From the NCBI GenBank assembly GCA_949358305.1, contig OX442317.1, positions 2,482,001 through 2,546,000 on the forward strand: a DNA stretch of 64,000 nt, written 5' to 3'. Origin of the DNA: Strigamia acuminata. Its lineage: Eukaryota > Arthropoda > Chilopoda > Geophilomorpha > Linotaeniidae. Of this stretch, positions 35,203-45,877 are shown one piece after another; the stretch's first letter is position 1; every line of letters begins with the position of its first letter. The position numbers and the translations under genes are program-made. The notes below the pieces were generated by a model. It searched no databases. It saw nothing but the letters and a program-made list of their open reading frames with translations, and was not told the origin of the DNA.

Positions 35203-36834
35203 GTAAAAATTAAATTAAATACTCAGGTGACCCAGACAACGTCGAAATTAAATTCTTCAAATATCAAAAATTATTAAATTTTCAAAAAAATAAAATAAAA
35301 TAAAAAAAATTTAATGAAACAAAATTGAAGTTTACCAAACAATTTCTGATTAATGAAATTCCTCGAGACTGACGTCGGCCATTTTGATTGAGAAAGGCAC
35401 AGATTACCAGCCCAATCTTCGCACATTACATTCAGTGATGAGCTTTTTCCCAAACATATTTTTTTCCAAACTGTCTACCAGTAAATTGATTCTTTCACGA
35501 GATAATTGAAAAGAGGTGGTGGGTACGAGATAATTCCCACACATGGCCGACAGCAGATGGCGCGCAGCGCGCCGACACACACAACAGAATTAAATCGAAG
35601 ATTTTTCAAGTTAACCTGCAAAATGCAACGAAACCGAAACGTGTCAATTAGATTCATGCAATCCACATTCCACACTTCAGGAGTTATTGTTAAATGGGCC
35701 TCTATAATACACGCAATATTCTTACGCACTGATATCACTCCGTGTATAATCTTGGACGTCGAATAATTGCACTATGCAACACCATTAGGTGTGATTGATA
35801 TTGTCGCAGGTAAGAATGTTGCGCATATTACGGATCCCCTGCTAAGACTTAAATGTAGAAAATTGATTCGCTCCTAAAATACAAACTTGTGACAGCTTTA
35901 GTACACTACATCACAGACATTGTGATTGGTGGCTGAATACGCCACTAAATAATGCATGTTTCACTTAGGAATTAGTAATCGTACAAGGATGCAACTTCAT
36001 GAACCTACTTACTTATTTAAAAACTCGGGAAAAGTGTCAAGTTTGATAATTTCATGTCGGCATGAATACTTTAGTTTATGCAGTTCATGTTGCACTTTTG
36101 ACCAATAAACTGAGAAATAACGAAAGCAAACTAACGAACTTGTTGAATAAACTAGTACAAGACCATTCTGAAACATGCACATTGGCCACCAGAGGGTGTA
36201 TTCACCATGATACAATGTATAATACAATAAGATAGGGTTATACGATATAAAGTATGTATTTCATAAATGTACCACTAGAGTTTTGAACTTTACAAATGAG
36301 AAGCATACAAATTGATGTAATAGACATTAAGTAAATCAACATACAAAATAAATATAACATGTAGGATAAATTGCTGGCCGGTTTGACGGGCCTTAATTGA
36401 CGTTCGGTCTCTGGTCCAATGCTCATTTCACTGAATCTCAATGGTTCTTCACGCCCCCAGTGCGCAAATATACGAAATGACAACCTTCCCTCTTTAAGCT
36501 CCGGCTCCGTCAATGGCGTAATCCATTACACTTTAATCTCTTTAGCATTCAGAGTGTTATGATTTGCATCGATTACACTGTTTGCTCGGCTAATGGAAAA
36601 ACCTATTATCAATTTCAATGTTGTTACGCTTACAAGCCGTACCGCATGTCGGTCAACTCGAAACGCGCAAAGTTAATAAACCAGTTTCTAAATTACGACA
36701 GCAGATGGCGCTGCTGGCCACAGCGTCATAGACCCAGTCAATTTGAGTAATTAGGTGAAATAGAAACTTTCCTACTTGGTCACATTGACATTGAATTTGA
36801 TTTGTTAGATTTAAGTTAACACTAGGTGCGTTCA
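35203..36834. other. intergenic, nothing supported
   Basis: Overlapping frames on both strands at 35475-35766 and 36009-36513 lack support. Positions 36420-36475 match half of the 39411-39562 element. Confidence 0.35.
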
Positions 36835-37236
36835 ATCTGGGTTAGAAGAAGTGACTTTCACTTTCCTTCCTTTCCTCAAAGTCACTTTTCATTGAATGCG
36901 CTTACTTACCACCAGACTTCCATTTCCATTTACCGTGTGTCACACGCGTGAATTTACCGTGTGCCACTCGTGAATTTACCGTGTGCCACACGTGTGAATT
37001 TACCGTGTTCATCGAGAACAAAATGGCTGCCACTGTAGCTTTGTTAAATGTGCAATGCGCATGCGCACGCACATAAGTGACTTTTAAAAGGTGGAAAAGG
37101 AACTTTCCAGTTACTTTCCTGAAAGTCACTTAGGTGACTTTACTTCGTCAAAATGTGACGTAATTATCGTCACTTCCGCCCTCTGAAAGGCAGTTAAGTC
37201 AGTTAAGTGACTTTCTACTAGCAGATTGAACGCACC
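36835..37236. mobile_element. MITE with GGTGCGTTCAATCTG ends and TA target
   Basis: GGTGCGTTCAATCTG is repeated in reverse complement at 37222-37236, with TA outside each end. The interior holds three copies of TGAATTTACCGTGTGCCAC and several AGTGACTTT/AAAGTCACTT words. Confidence 0.8.
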
Positions 37237-37293
37237 TACTGTAAGTGTGAGCAAACATAAAATGCATTTAATTTGTATTAATTTGTATTAATT

Positions 37294-37341
37294 AAATAAA
37301 TTTACAAGCTTTGTAAATTTACAAAGCTTGTAAATTTATTT
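37294..37341. repeat. perfect 48-bp palindrome
   Basis: Two 24-base arms without spacer read identically on both strands. The half sequence starts AAATAAATTTACAAGC. It would extrude as a cruciform. No terminal or target features suggest a transposon. Confidence 0.9.
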
Positions 37342-38690
37342 CATTTCAAATCTACATTGGATTTGTCTGACTTGTGTAAAAGATAATTAAATTGAATCAT
37401 TCACGGTTATTCCATTTAAGGAATTTCCGACTTTAATAAAGGATAAGCATTGAAATAAAACCATTGAGTCATTCATCAATCGAACATGTTACAGGTTTAA
37501 CCAATCTACAAATATCTGCTTTAATAGTTATTCCATTTCCTATGAATATTTCTGCAGATACAGTAAATTCCATCTGCTCTTAGCCACTTATTCCTATACA
37601 ATTTTAATGTTTGTCCAATGAAACGAGTTTCCATTAAGCTGTATGAACAAAAAATATCAAGTAAAAACACAAAGCTGCCTCACTCAATCCCTGTACAATT
37701 TAAATAAAATTGAAAAAAGAAGACTTGCAAACGTATTTTTCTCCCTCGCATTGCACATCCTTCCTTTCCTTCAGAATGAATTTTTAAATCCATGCTAATA
37801 GACTCGGCATTTTAGTGCACAAGTCGTGTCCCCAGACGAATTGCAAAGTGCAAAACCTGAATAAACTCATTTGGTAATTTCAGTTCACTCTTATTCACTT
37901 TGCTCTTTGCAAATAAATCAGGTTGTGGGGGTCGGGTGGGACGAAGCTGGAAATGTGATGCGCAAGCACATGCGCAAATGACTCACGTCAAAGCGCATCA
38001 GCTCATGCCTTTTATGGAGCACTATCTCCATCTTAATCCAGAAAAAACCTTAAGTTCTGCAAGTGCATCCTAAACTTAATGTTCTGTCCTTATCATCAGC
38101 ACTTGGCATCGAAGATTCAATTTTGCCACTAAAAGAAGGGAAGGAAAAAAATGTGTGGGCCAGCAAAAACAAGATGGCCTCCTCCTCTCCTCTCCTCCTC
38201 TCGCTCATTTTTCCACTCTCTTTTGCTTATTGGTCCGATAAGATTTTTATTTCCTTATGAATGCTGCTTACCTATCGGCTTTTTCACCGATACAAAGGGA
38301 GCTGCTCCTATAAAAGCGAGAAGATCATTTTTCAAAGCGCAATCTTCTGACAGGATTAAATAGCATCGACCATCGAGTGCAAGTGCAGTGGGCCGTCAAC
38401 ATCTGAGCTCTCAGATTGAGCACGAAAACGGATAGATGAATCCTTTCAAAACGCCGCATAAAAATCTCATCATTAAGTCGTCGGCTCGTGATGCAAAATT
38501 TCAATCATTTTCAATGGCAAGCAAACAAACATTTTACTTGCAAGGCTTTCCACGACTAAACAGGCGGCTCTGTATAATCGTGAGTCGTGATATCTTGCCA
38601 TATTGCGATTACACCGCTCATTCTAAGCGATGTATCGCAAAAAAATCGCTAAACTGCAATATCGCATTCGCATTCGCTACAAAGAGTCAT
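37342..38690. other. intergenic, nothing supported
   Basis: Open frames around 38.06-38.36 and 38.44-38.80 kb lack splice support, and the latter runs into the next transposon. Confidence 0.35.
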
Positions 38691-38985
38691 GCTGGGCGCA
38701 CACATACTGCGATTTCGCAACCAAAATCGCCCTGTGAATCGCGCGCAATGCCACACACATGTAGCTATTCCAGCTTCGCAATTTCAAGGTTATGACGTCA
38801 TTCCTTCATTTCACACAGCTCACGGATTGGCTGCGACATGAATCGCGGGCGAAATAGTACTTGCCCCAAGTACTATTTTCAAAAGTACATTTCCAACCGA
38901 CGCGAAGGAAATGACATCATCTGCGCATGCGCAATGGCAACGCGATTGTGCCGCGATGCGAAATCGCGGTATGTGTGCGCCCAGC
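38691..38985. mobile_element. MITE with GCTGGGCGCACACATAC ends
   Basis: GCTGGGCGCACACATACTGC and the complementary right end (near 38965-38985) match at most positions, followed by GATTTCGCA on both sides. The interior is rich in GCGATT/AATCGC words. Confidence 0.75.
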
Positions 38986-39410
38986 ATAATCGCACAAGCT
39001 TATGACCAGTCGTGTCGTAGTTTTCGCCAACGACTTCGTGCACATTTTCCTGACGTTCCTTGACATCTGGATGTCACTTTTTTAGCCTAAAATCGCCACT
39101 GGTGGCGTTTAATCCTTCGACTTTACCGTTAAGTTGTAGAAGTTGCAGTGTAGGGCTCCATGATTATGGGGTCCTCATAGTTCTGTGCAAGATTCAATAG
39201 TTTCTCGCATTTCTTGCATTTCTTGCAGTTCTTGGAGTTCTTGGAGTTCTTGCAAGACAAAACAAATATTAATTCACAAGAAAAATATTTAAAAAAAATT
39301 TTACCATTATATTTCAATTAGGGCCCCACATACCACGAATTTGGGCCCCTATACTTGTTAAAGTCCCATTGAGAAAAACAATAACTTCCTTTCATTTCTG
39401 TATTTTTTGA

Positions 39411-39562
39411 AGTTTGATCACCAGGGGCATGAAAAACCATTGAGATTTAGTGACACGTATGCCAAGAGGTCTCTTGTCTTTTGATAGTGTGGTCAACACG
39501 GGTCAACCCTACGACAATGTCACCGAATCTCAACGGTTTTTCACGCCCCTGGTGAGCAAACT
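39411..39562. mobile_element. 152-bp MITE with AGTTTGATCACCAGGGGC ends
   Basis: The left AGTTTGATCACCAGGGGCAT pairs with the right end (complement of AGTTTGCTCACCAGGGGCGT). Both are followed by GAAAAACCATTGAGATT or a close variant. A half copy is at about 36420-36475. Confidence 0.75.
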
Positions 39563-39789
39563 TAAAAAAATCAAAAACCAAACGCAACTCTTTTTTCATC
39601 TTCTTTCTTTTTCATCCAATTGGCATCCCAGCACAACACTATCCAAAAATCCCCACTCCTTAGACCTTATCCTTATCAATAGACGTTGTAGCAGTAAAAA
39701 AAAATCCCATTTTATTCCCCAACCATTTTAAATTTTGCTACTGCAACTTTTTTCTTTTAATGCAAAAAGTTAAAACTAATGAAAATATA

Positions 39790-40100
39790 TTTGCGCCTAT
39801 TTCGCACCACGTTGAACCTACAAATCTTGGTTAAAGGCTCGACCTTTCTGCTAGTCCCCCAACGGGCAGCACGTGCGCAAAATGGAATCATTCGTGATCC
39901 AGTGGCGCAGCCATGACCCATGTCACTCCGCAAACGACACGGGAGGAGTGGCGAAGTGATGATAAAACTATAAATGCCACAAACTTGCTGATAGACGCCT
40001 CTGCCCCTGGTGGCCAACCTCTGCGTCTGTTACCATAGCAACTACATCCACGCCTCGAGAAAGGCATCCGGTTGCCTGGCAACACGTCTACAGAGGTTTA
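39790..40100. promoter_or_regulatory. GC-richer island with two RFX X-box motifs
   Basis: GTTACCATAGCAAC (40029-40042) and GTTGCCTGGCAAC (40071-40083) fit the paired half-site consensus for RFX factors (RTNRCC, short spacer, RGYAAC). The two sites are 28 bases apart. In animals such sites often mark promoters of ciliary genes. No associated gene is identified, so the target is unknown. Confidence 0.45.
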
Positions 40101-42084
40101 ATGTTTGTTGGACACTGCGTTGAACACAGAAAGGAAATCGGTTGGAGTTAGAGTTCAATGCAAAGATTCATGGATCAAATGCATTTTCAAGAGGAAACAA
40201 ACAAACAAACATGAATAATGCAACCAAACCTCGAACCAAACGCAGCCCGCCATTTTATATTAATAAAATAAAACCTTCCATTAGCCGTGGCTTGTTACAA
40301 CACATTGCTGGCCCTGTTCTGTCATTTTTGCCTTCCTTGGTTGTGCGCATGTGCACATGTTAAAACAGTGTATGGCACGCCCATTGATGGTTGTTTTACG
40401 TTATAAATATCTTATTAATAATTGAAAAAGTATTTATATCGTATTTATTCATGTGGGAAGGGTGAAATAACTCCGACACCGCAAAAACCCGCTTTTGACA
40501 ATGTCATTCGAAATTCGCCAACTGTCATCCCATAGACATCCGTGTTATAGAAGTGTGGATACAGCATTCCTTTCCTCGGCAAATATTTTGGAAATTATTG
40601 CAGACATTCACGATGGATTGGTATAGGAAATGGGCCGTGGCAAATCCAACGACAAGTTTCTTTAACGTGCAATCATGGCATCGTTGTATTTCTAACCACC
40701 AATAGGGGATTTCATTATATGAATGATTTTGAAATTTTGTAATTTTGCATTAATCACAAAATCATCATTTTTTGATGCCTCCAAAAATGGAATTACATTG
40801 AATTAACCCAGTCAATTTTGCAATTGTGTGATCTGGACAACTTTGTGATTTTTGAGTATTGCCATGTGATATGTGTTCTACCAATCACATTCACATTCAC
40901 TAAAGTACAAGAGAGTGAAAACACAAAATCCCAAAAACATACCGTAATCATATTCGCTTAGGAAAATAATCGCGTGGGCCTAGAAACAAGCAAATAAAAG
41001 AAAAGCACAAAACAAGGTCGATACTTACAAATTCTTCTATCGACGTCTTTCGCAAGCATCAGTTGGGCGACTTTAAAACCTTAAACAAACATGTAATTAA
41101 TTTATCTCCTTTTAAATTTTTTTCTTGACAACATTTACTCGGTGCTAAACCCAGTATTATCTCAACCTTTCTTCTCAAAGCCACTTGAACCGTGCAAACA
41201 AAACAGTGCACTTAATCCCTCTGTTTGTCCCATTACCTTTAAGAAAACAAAATAAAAATAATAAAAAAAAAATAAATAAAAAAAATTTGAACACAAAAGG
41301 AAACAGTATCCTAGTCAAGTCGAGCGAAGACGAAACTGTAATCCATTCGGCACCGCCCTGTGGCTAGAACCCAAAACCTTTTGTCACTCTTGATTGCAAC
41401 TGCCATGAATAATGCACGTATCGGCCCTTCGGGAAGCCAAGGCTCACTCGTTGTCGTGTACAAGAGACATTAATTAAAATCAAAATTCAATTCCATGTGC
41501 TAAAAATCGCCGCTTGTGGCGCGTCATCAACGAATAATTATCAAATTACTCGCGCGGTGGGGAGTTTTAAGTTCACATTTCACACAAACCGAAATCAACG
41601 AAAAAATGATTAAAAATTGATCGAAATTTTCGAGTGTATTTGATCGTAACTGTCGACGGAGATCGGCCGTTGGCTCGGCCGACATTGGGGAATTTCCGGC
41701 GGCCAAGATCGACGCGATCTCCGACCAGATCTTACGATCAACAATTTGTCCATTTTTTTCTTTTTTTTTAAATTTAACGTTTGAAAAATTTTGTTTTTAC
41801 GTGGTTCTGTTGTTTTACGTGTGTTTTCACACTCCCTTTGTCATTTAAAGGCTATAAAAATGTGTTTTTGTAACTTACGTACCGGTAATCAACAGTAATG
41901 AAATTTATCGAATTCTATTTCTCCACTCCCATTTTCATTATCGGACTATCGGCCCAGAATGAGTTGTTTTTCCAAATTTTTCAAGCTGGAAATTTTAAAT
42001 TTTATATCTGAGAAACCAAAAAATAAAAATCCATTAAAAAAATAATGATTTTTTCTATTTTTCCTATTTTATTTTTATTTTTAG
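40101..42084. other. intergenic or intronic, candidate small exons only
   Basis: Besides the minus-strand candidate at 41029-41079, a 36-base segment at 41879-41914 (minus) has a usable acceptor, a GTAAGTTAC donor and an open frame. Around 41.64-41.74 kb a GC-richer patch contains GGTCGGAGATCGCG-type words in inverted order. The earlier exons of the gene at 42085 should lie here or upstream but were not found. Confidence 0.3.
41029..41079 (-). CDS. candidate 51-base exon, unknown gene
   Basis: On the minus strand a TTTGTTTAAG acceptor and a near-perfect GTAAGTAT donor flank a short exon. Its single open frame reads FKVAQLMLAKDVDRRI, a plausible amphipathic helix. The codons look like coding use (GTC, GCC, CTG, GAC), unlike the surrounding AT-rich DNA. 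It begins needing one base from the previous exon and leaves one base over. I do not recognise the family and found no partner exon. Confidence 0.3.
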
Positions 42085-44350
42085 AATTTCTGACATTTCT
42101 GGAATATTTCTCCCTTCTGAAAATGTTTTGTTCCGATTTCCCACAACATTTAATCCAGAAAACCTGCAGGTGAGTTTTCAAAATCGATTAATTCCACACC
42201 GACTTAAATAATCGAATAATTTCTCTATTTTTCAAATATTTGTAGAAGGTTGGATACGAGTTATCACTTACACTTTTTTATATAAAAAAAAAAAAAAAGT
42301 GGAAGTATTTATGAGTCACTACACAGAAACCAAATTTATTTTTGGTTCCTTACTTATATCTTGTTCTGTATAGAAAGAAAAAAAATACCAGCATATATCT
42401 TTTTTCTATCTTAACAGTAATGAGGTTTTCTTTTTTCCTCCTATCATATCTGAGCAGTGAGTCACAAAAACAATACTGTCAGTTGTGATGTTCAGATGTT
42501 GAGTAGCCAAAAATAAAAAAATAAAAAAAATAAAAAAAATAATTTTTTTGTCATTGATGGCACCAAGTGCCAACATGTCTGACTTGGGTTTTTCTTTGTT
42601 TTTCTGAGCAAAGCAAAAAACGACTTTTCCATTTTTTTCCAGTAAAATCGCTGCGAAATAAAAACACAGGGCATTCAATAGGAGGTGTTGAAACTCAGAA
42701 CATTTTAGTAGTATTCTAACACAAGATGTCGCTAAACCCAACAAGGGGTATTTCCCTCCCAACAGCTGATTGATGAGGCTTTGTATGGCTAACGAAGTTG
42801 GAAATGTGAAAAGAACAGTCGTAAACTGACTGGTAATTTGGTCGATGCTAATCTATTCCAGCAATTGTTTTACCATGTTTACCTTGCTTTTATTCGACAA
42901 ATACTTCAACCACAAATTGGTTAATGTACGCCAATATTTAGTGCATTTCGACGTGTTAAAATAAATTTCCAAATAGTTTGACAAAGGGAAAAATACTTGA
43001 GAGAATAGAGAAATCAAATTGAACAACTTGCCGCCATTACTCTAGTGGTAGTACTTGTGCTGCCATCCCGTGAGAGTTTTTGAAACTGAAATCATGAATG
43101 CACTGAATATTTTTTGTTTACTTTTTCAGGATTTTAAATGGGAATGAAGATTTGTCTAAGTCGACGTCATTTCTGACATTTCTCCACGTTTTTCAAATCA
43201 TATTCTGTCTGCATGGTAAAATATGCAAATGCATTTCTGTTTCTTGGGGTGTCATGAAAAATTTATTTTCAGAATTCATAATCGAAACTGAAAACTTGTA
43301 TGACGAACTTGCACGTGACGAAATACTGTCCTCCACCCTGGTGATAGAAACCAGCAGTGGAGTTGAGAGTGACTCGTTTTCAGTGGGCTTGCTAGAACTG
43401 ATAGAAAACAAATTCAGGTAATAGAAGGCAAAAGTGTCGCTTTTTACGTCATAATTTTAGACAAGTAACTAAAACAAAACTACGTTTTTTGATACCACTA
43501 CGATTTTCTCCATTCTTTTTGATAAAATTACACAAATAAGATCGTTTTTTTCGAATTAAAAGTCAACCGTTAGTCAGATCGAAAAGTTATTATACTCAAA
43601 ACCACTCCAACGTTGATCTATTTCAGCCGGTTTACACCTAACTGTGTACTGTGTTCTACTACGCGGAAAAGTAGTTCTGTGTCAAAGCATCACCTTTGAC
43701 CTTTTTTTTTCTGGCTTGCATACAACAAAATTAAAATTTGGACGATGCAGCGCAATAGAACAAGTCATTCCACACATTTTTAAAAAAAATTAAAAAAAGA
43801 CTCACCTACATTTCAAAATTGGCATGAACTAGGGGTTACAAACCCTCTTAACTGTTTCCTGTTTGGTTACAAAACGAGGGCAACTCTTAATCGAGAAAAT
43901 ACGATAATTTCTTCTCAACTTTGTGTTGTCCAGACTCCGTCGTTCAGCCAATGGAATATTTTGCTGGGTATTCCGCGTGCTTACTGATTTCAGCACTAGA
44001 TGGCGACTGGAACAAACTGAGAGCAGAATTAATGCAATGATATTAAAATTTAAAAGGTGTGTCTACTTTGTCATTTCCAGTATCGATGCAGCTGTAATTG
44101 AAGATGTTTTAACCAACACCAATGCCATAACATTTCTTCAATTTATTCTCCGGCTGTCCCATCAGCTAAATAATTCTCTCGGTAAAACTGCTCGAAACAC
44201 CTCAAAAATAAATATTCAAAATTGATTTATAGTGCTGCCATCTTTTAACCATTTCCCTCCAACTAATTTGTCTTAATTCCAGGACAATTACCTCAACTAG
44301 AAGCCCAGAGTCAAAATCCATCACACTGCATTGAAAAAATAAAGAAATAA
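42085..44350 (+). CDS. 3' exons of a gene tentatively resembling MEI4
   Basis: Exons that join in phase are 42085-42169, 43130-43215, 43273-43417, 43934-44181 and 44283-44350, ending at TAA with AATAAA overlapping the stop. A 24-base GT...AG stretch at 44057-44080 may be retained or spliced; both keep frame. The product is helical, with segments EFLTFLEYFSLLKMF, SFLTFLHVFQIIFCLH, ANGIFCWVFRVL and NAITFLQFILRLSHQLN. The spacing and hydrophobic pattern of the last two resemble, from memory, the C-terminal helices of MEI4, a meiotic double-strand-break factor, and the end of the protein falls in a similar place. That is a weak similarity, not proof. The 5' exons are missing. The intron before 43934 contains a truncated TATACTC transposon. 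Confidence 0.45.
43591..43699 (+). mobile_element. truncated TATACTC-family MITE in an intron
   Basis: The left half of the element at 10989-11214 (TATACTCAAAACCACTCCAA, then GCGGAAAAGTAGTTCTGTG) is present and ends abruptly at CACCTTTGAC. The right half is missing. It lies in an intron of the 42085-44350 gene. Confidence 0.8.
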
Positions 44351-45228
44351 ATAATTATAAAAAATAATATGAGATATAGAGATTTTTTTTTAAAAACATT
44401 TTATCATACACTCACAAAAAAAGGACATTAAATTAAGTTGTCAGAATGTTGAAAATAAGACATCAAAAATGGCATTTGGCCCTTAGACACAGAAAAAAAA
44501 GCAAATGAGGAAGTCAGGGTTAGAGCAAGGCCCATAAAAACCAATCTGCTTATCACTTAACTTGAGCCTTTAGACTTGTGTGGTGTTGGAAGTGAATTCA
44601 AAGAAACCAAACGTAGAAAAAAACCAATGTAAGAAAATGTAATAAATAATTTTTTTTTTTAAATATTAAAATAAATTACATTCAAAAAAAATTACTAAGA
44701 TTGAGTAACAAAACAAAAAAGTAGAAAAATGCTTCAGATTACTTTCATCATAATTATCTGATTTTTTATTCGATTTTTTTTATTAAATAAAGAGAAACGA
44801 CAGATAACACTTCTGCGAATTATTAAGGGCGATACTTATCTCTAAAGCTCCGCGGTTGTGATGACATCAAAATTGTTTTCAACATTTTATGCATCCAGAG
44901 CTGCAAGGTATTAGATGCGAGTTTATGAAACGGCAAAAAGCCAAACAAGTTTGTCGAGTGGGATTGATTCGACCTGGGAAATGAGCAGTTAAACAGGAAA
45001 TCCACAACTTGAATGCAATGATTGAGCATTTAAACCTTTTCTTCATAATGAGAATTTCTAACTCGACTTGGATCGATTTTTAACACACCGTGAGTCAATT
45101 TATATTTCATAATAACTGACTGTAAATAATTTAAATTTAATTAATCTAAATTAATCGATTGATCGATCACCTGTTGACCCAATTTTTTGATACTTTACAT
45201 TTTGTTTATCAAGTTTCCTGCGTTTGAA
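44351..45228. other. intergenic, upstream of the cytokine receptor
   Basis: The first part is AT-rich. Positions 44820-45020 are GC-richer with a 68-codon minus frame of no recognised kind, and may be promoter-proximal sequence of the receptor. TAATCGATTGATCGATCAC at about 45153 contains overlapping ATCGAT sites. Confidence 0.35.
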
Positions 45229-45846
45229 ATGTTAAAGTTCATATTTGTAATTGTAACAACGTTGACGACAAGCAGCTGCTTCGCGTGTTACATCGGTAAA
45301 TAGATATTTTTTTTAAAAAATTTAAAAATATAAACATTACGAAATTGTACTTAGAGACCCAGCCCCGTTACGACATAATCGTGGAAGCGGGCAAACACCT
45401 CGTTATAAATTGCACTTTCTCCGACTCCTGCGGCACAAATTCGAGTAATGTCCACTGGAAAGTGACCAAACACAAGGGCATAACCACCACCATCGACCAA
45501 TTTGTCGAACCAATCTCAGCTCTGACTGCGCAACTCAACATCTCGTCCGTAAGTGTCGAGGACTCGGGCACTTACGCCTGTTGGCCCGGATCGTCCAAAT
45601 ACAATTCCAACAACACAAATGTCGTGAAAATCGGATGTGAGTTAAAATTCAATCTGAATAAATTCACATTTTGCCTGAAACGAGCCACTCCGTTTCAGAT
45701 AAGCCACTCGAAGACCTGTCACTCAACTGCACTTCGTTTAACTTAGATAAGTTGACTTGTACATGGTCTGCGAAGAACAGCAGTTTCTTGGAAGAAACAA
45801 CATGGCTGCTCAAGTACAAATCCAAAGGCCGGTAAGTTAAATTCAA

Positions 45847-45877
<31 letters not shown>

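Noticed and set aside
38436-38795. 119-codon plus-strand frame
   Set aside because: Its 3' third lies inside the MITE at 38691-38985.
40612-40701. Short frame starting MDWYRKWAVANPTT as a possible first exon of the 42085 gene
   Set aside because: It looked like a MEI4-type N-terminus, but there is no suitable donor in phase and the similarity is only a few residues.
42406-42762. 118-codon minus-strand frame
   Set aside because: It lies in an intron of the plus-strand gene, has A-rich low complexity in the middle and no splice or homology support.
43033-43090. tRNA-like sequence (ACTCTAGTGGTAGTAC)
   Set aside because: Only an A-box-like word is present; no B box or cloverleaf can be drawn.
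44823-45029. 68-codon minus-strand frame upstream of the receptor
   Set aside because: No splice signals or family; probably promoter-proximal DNA.
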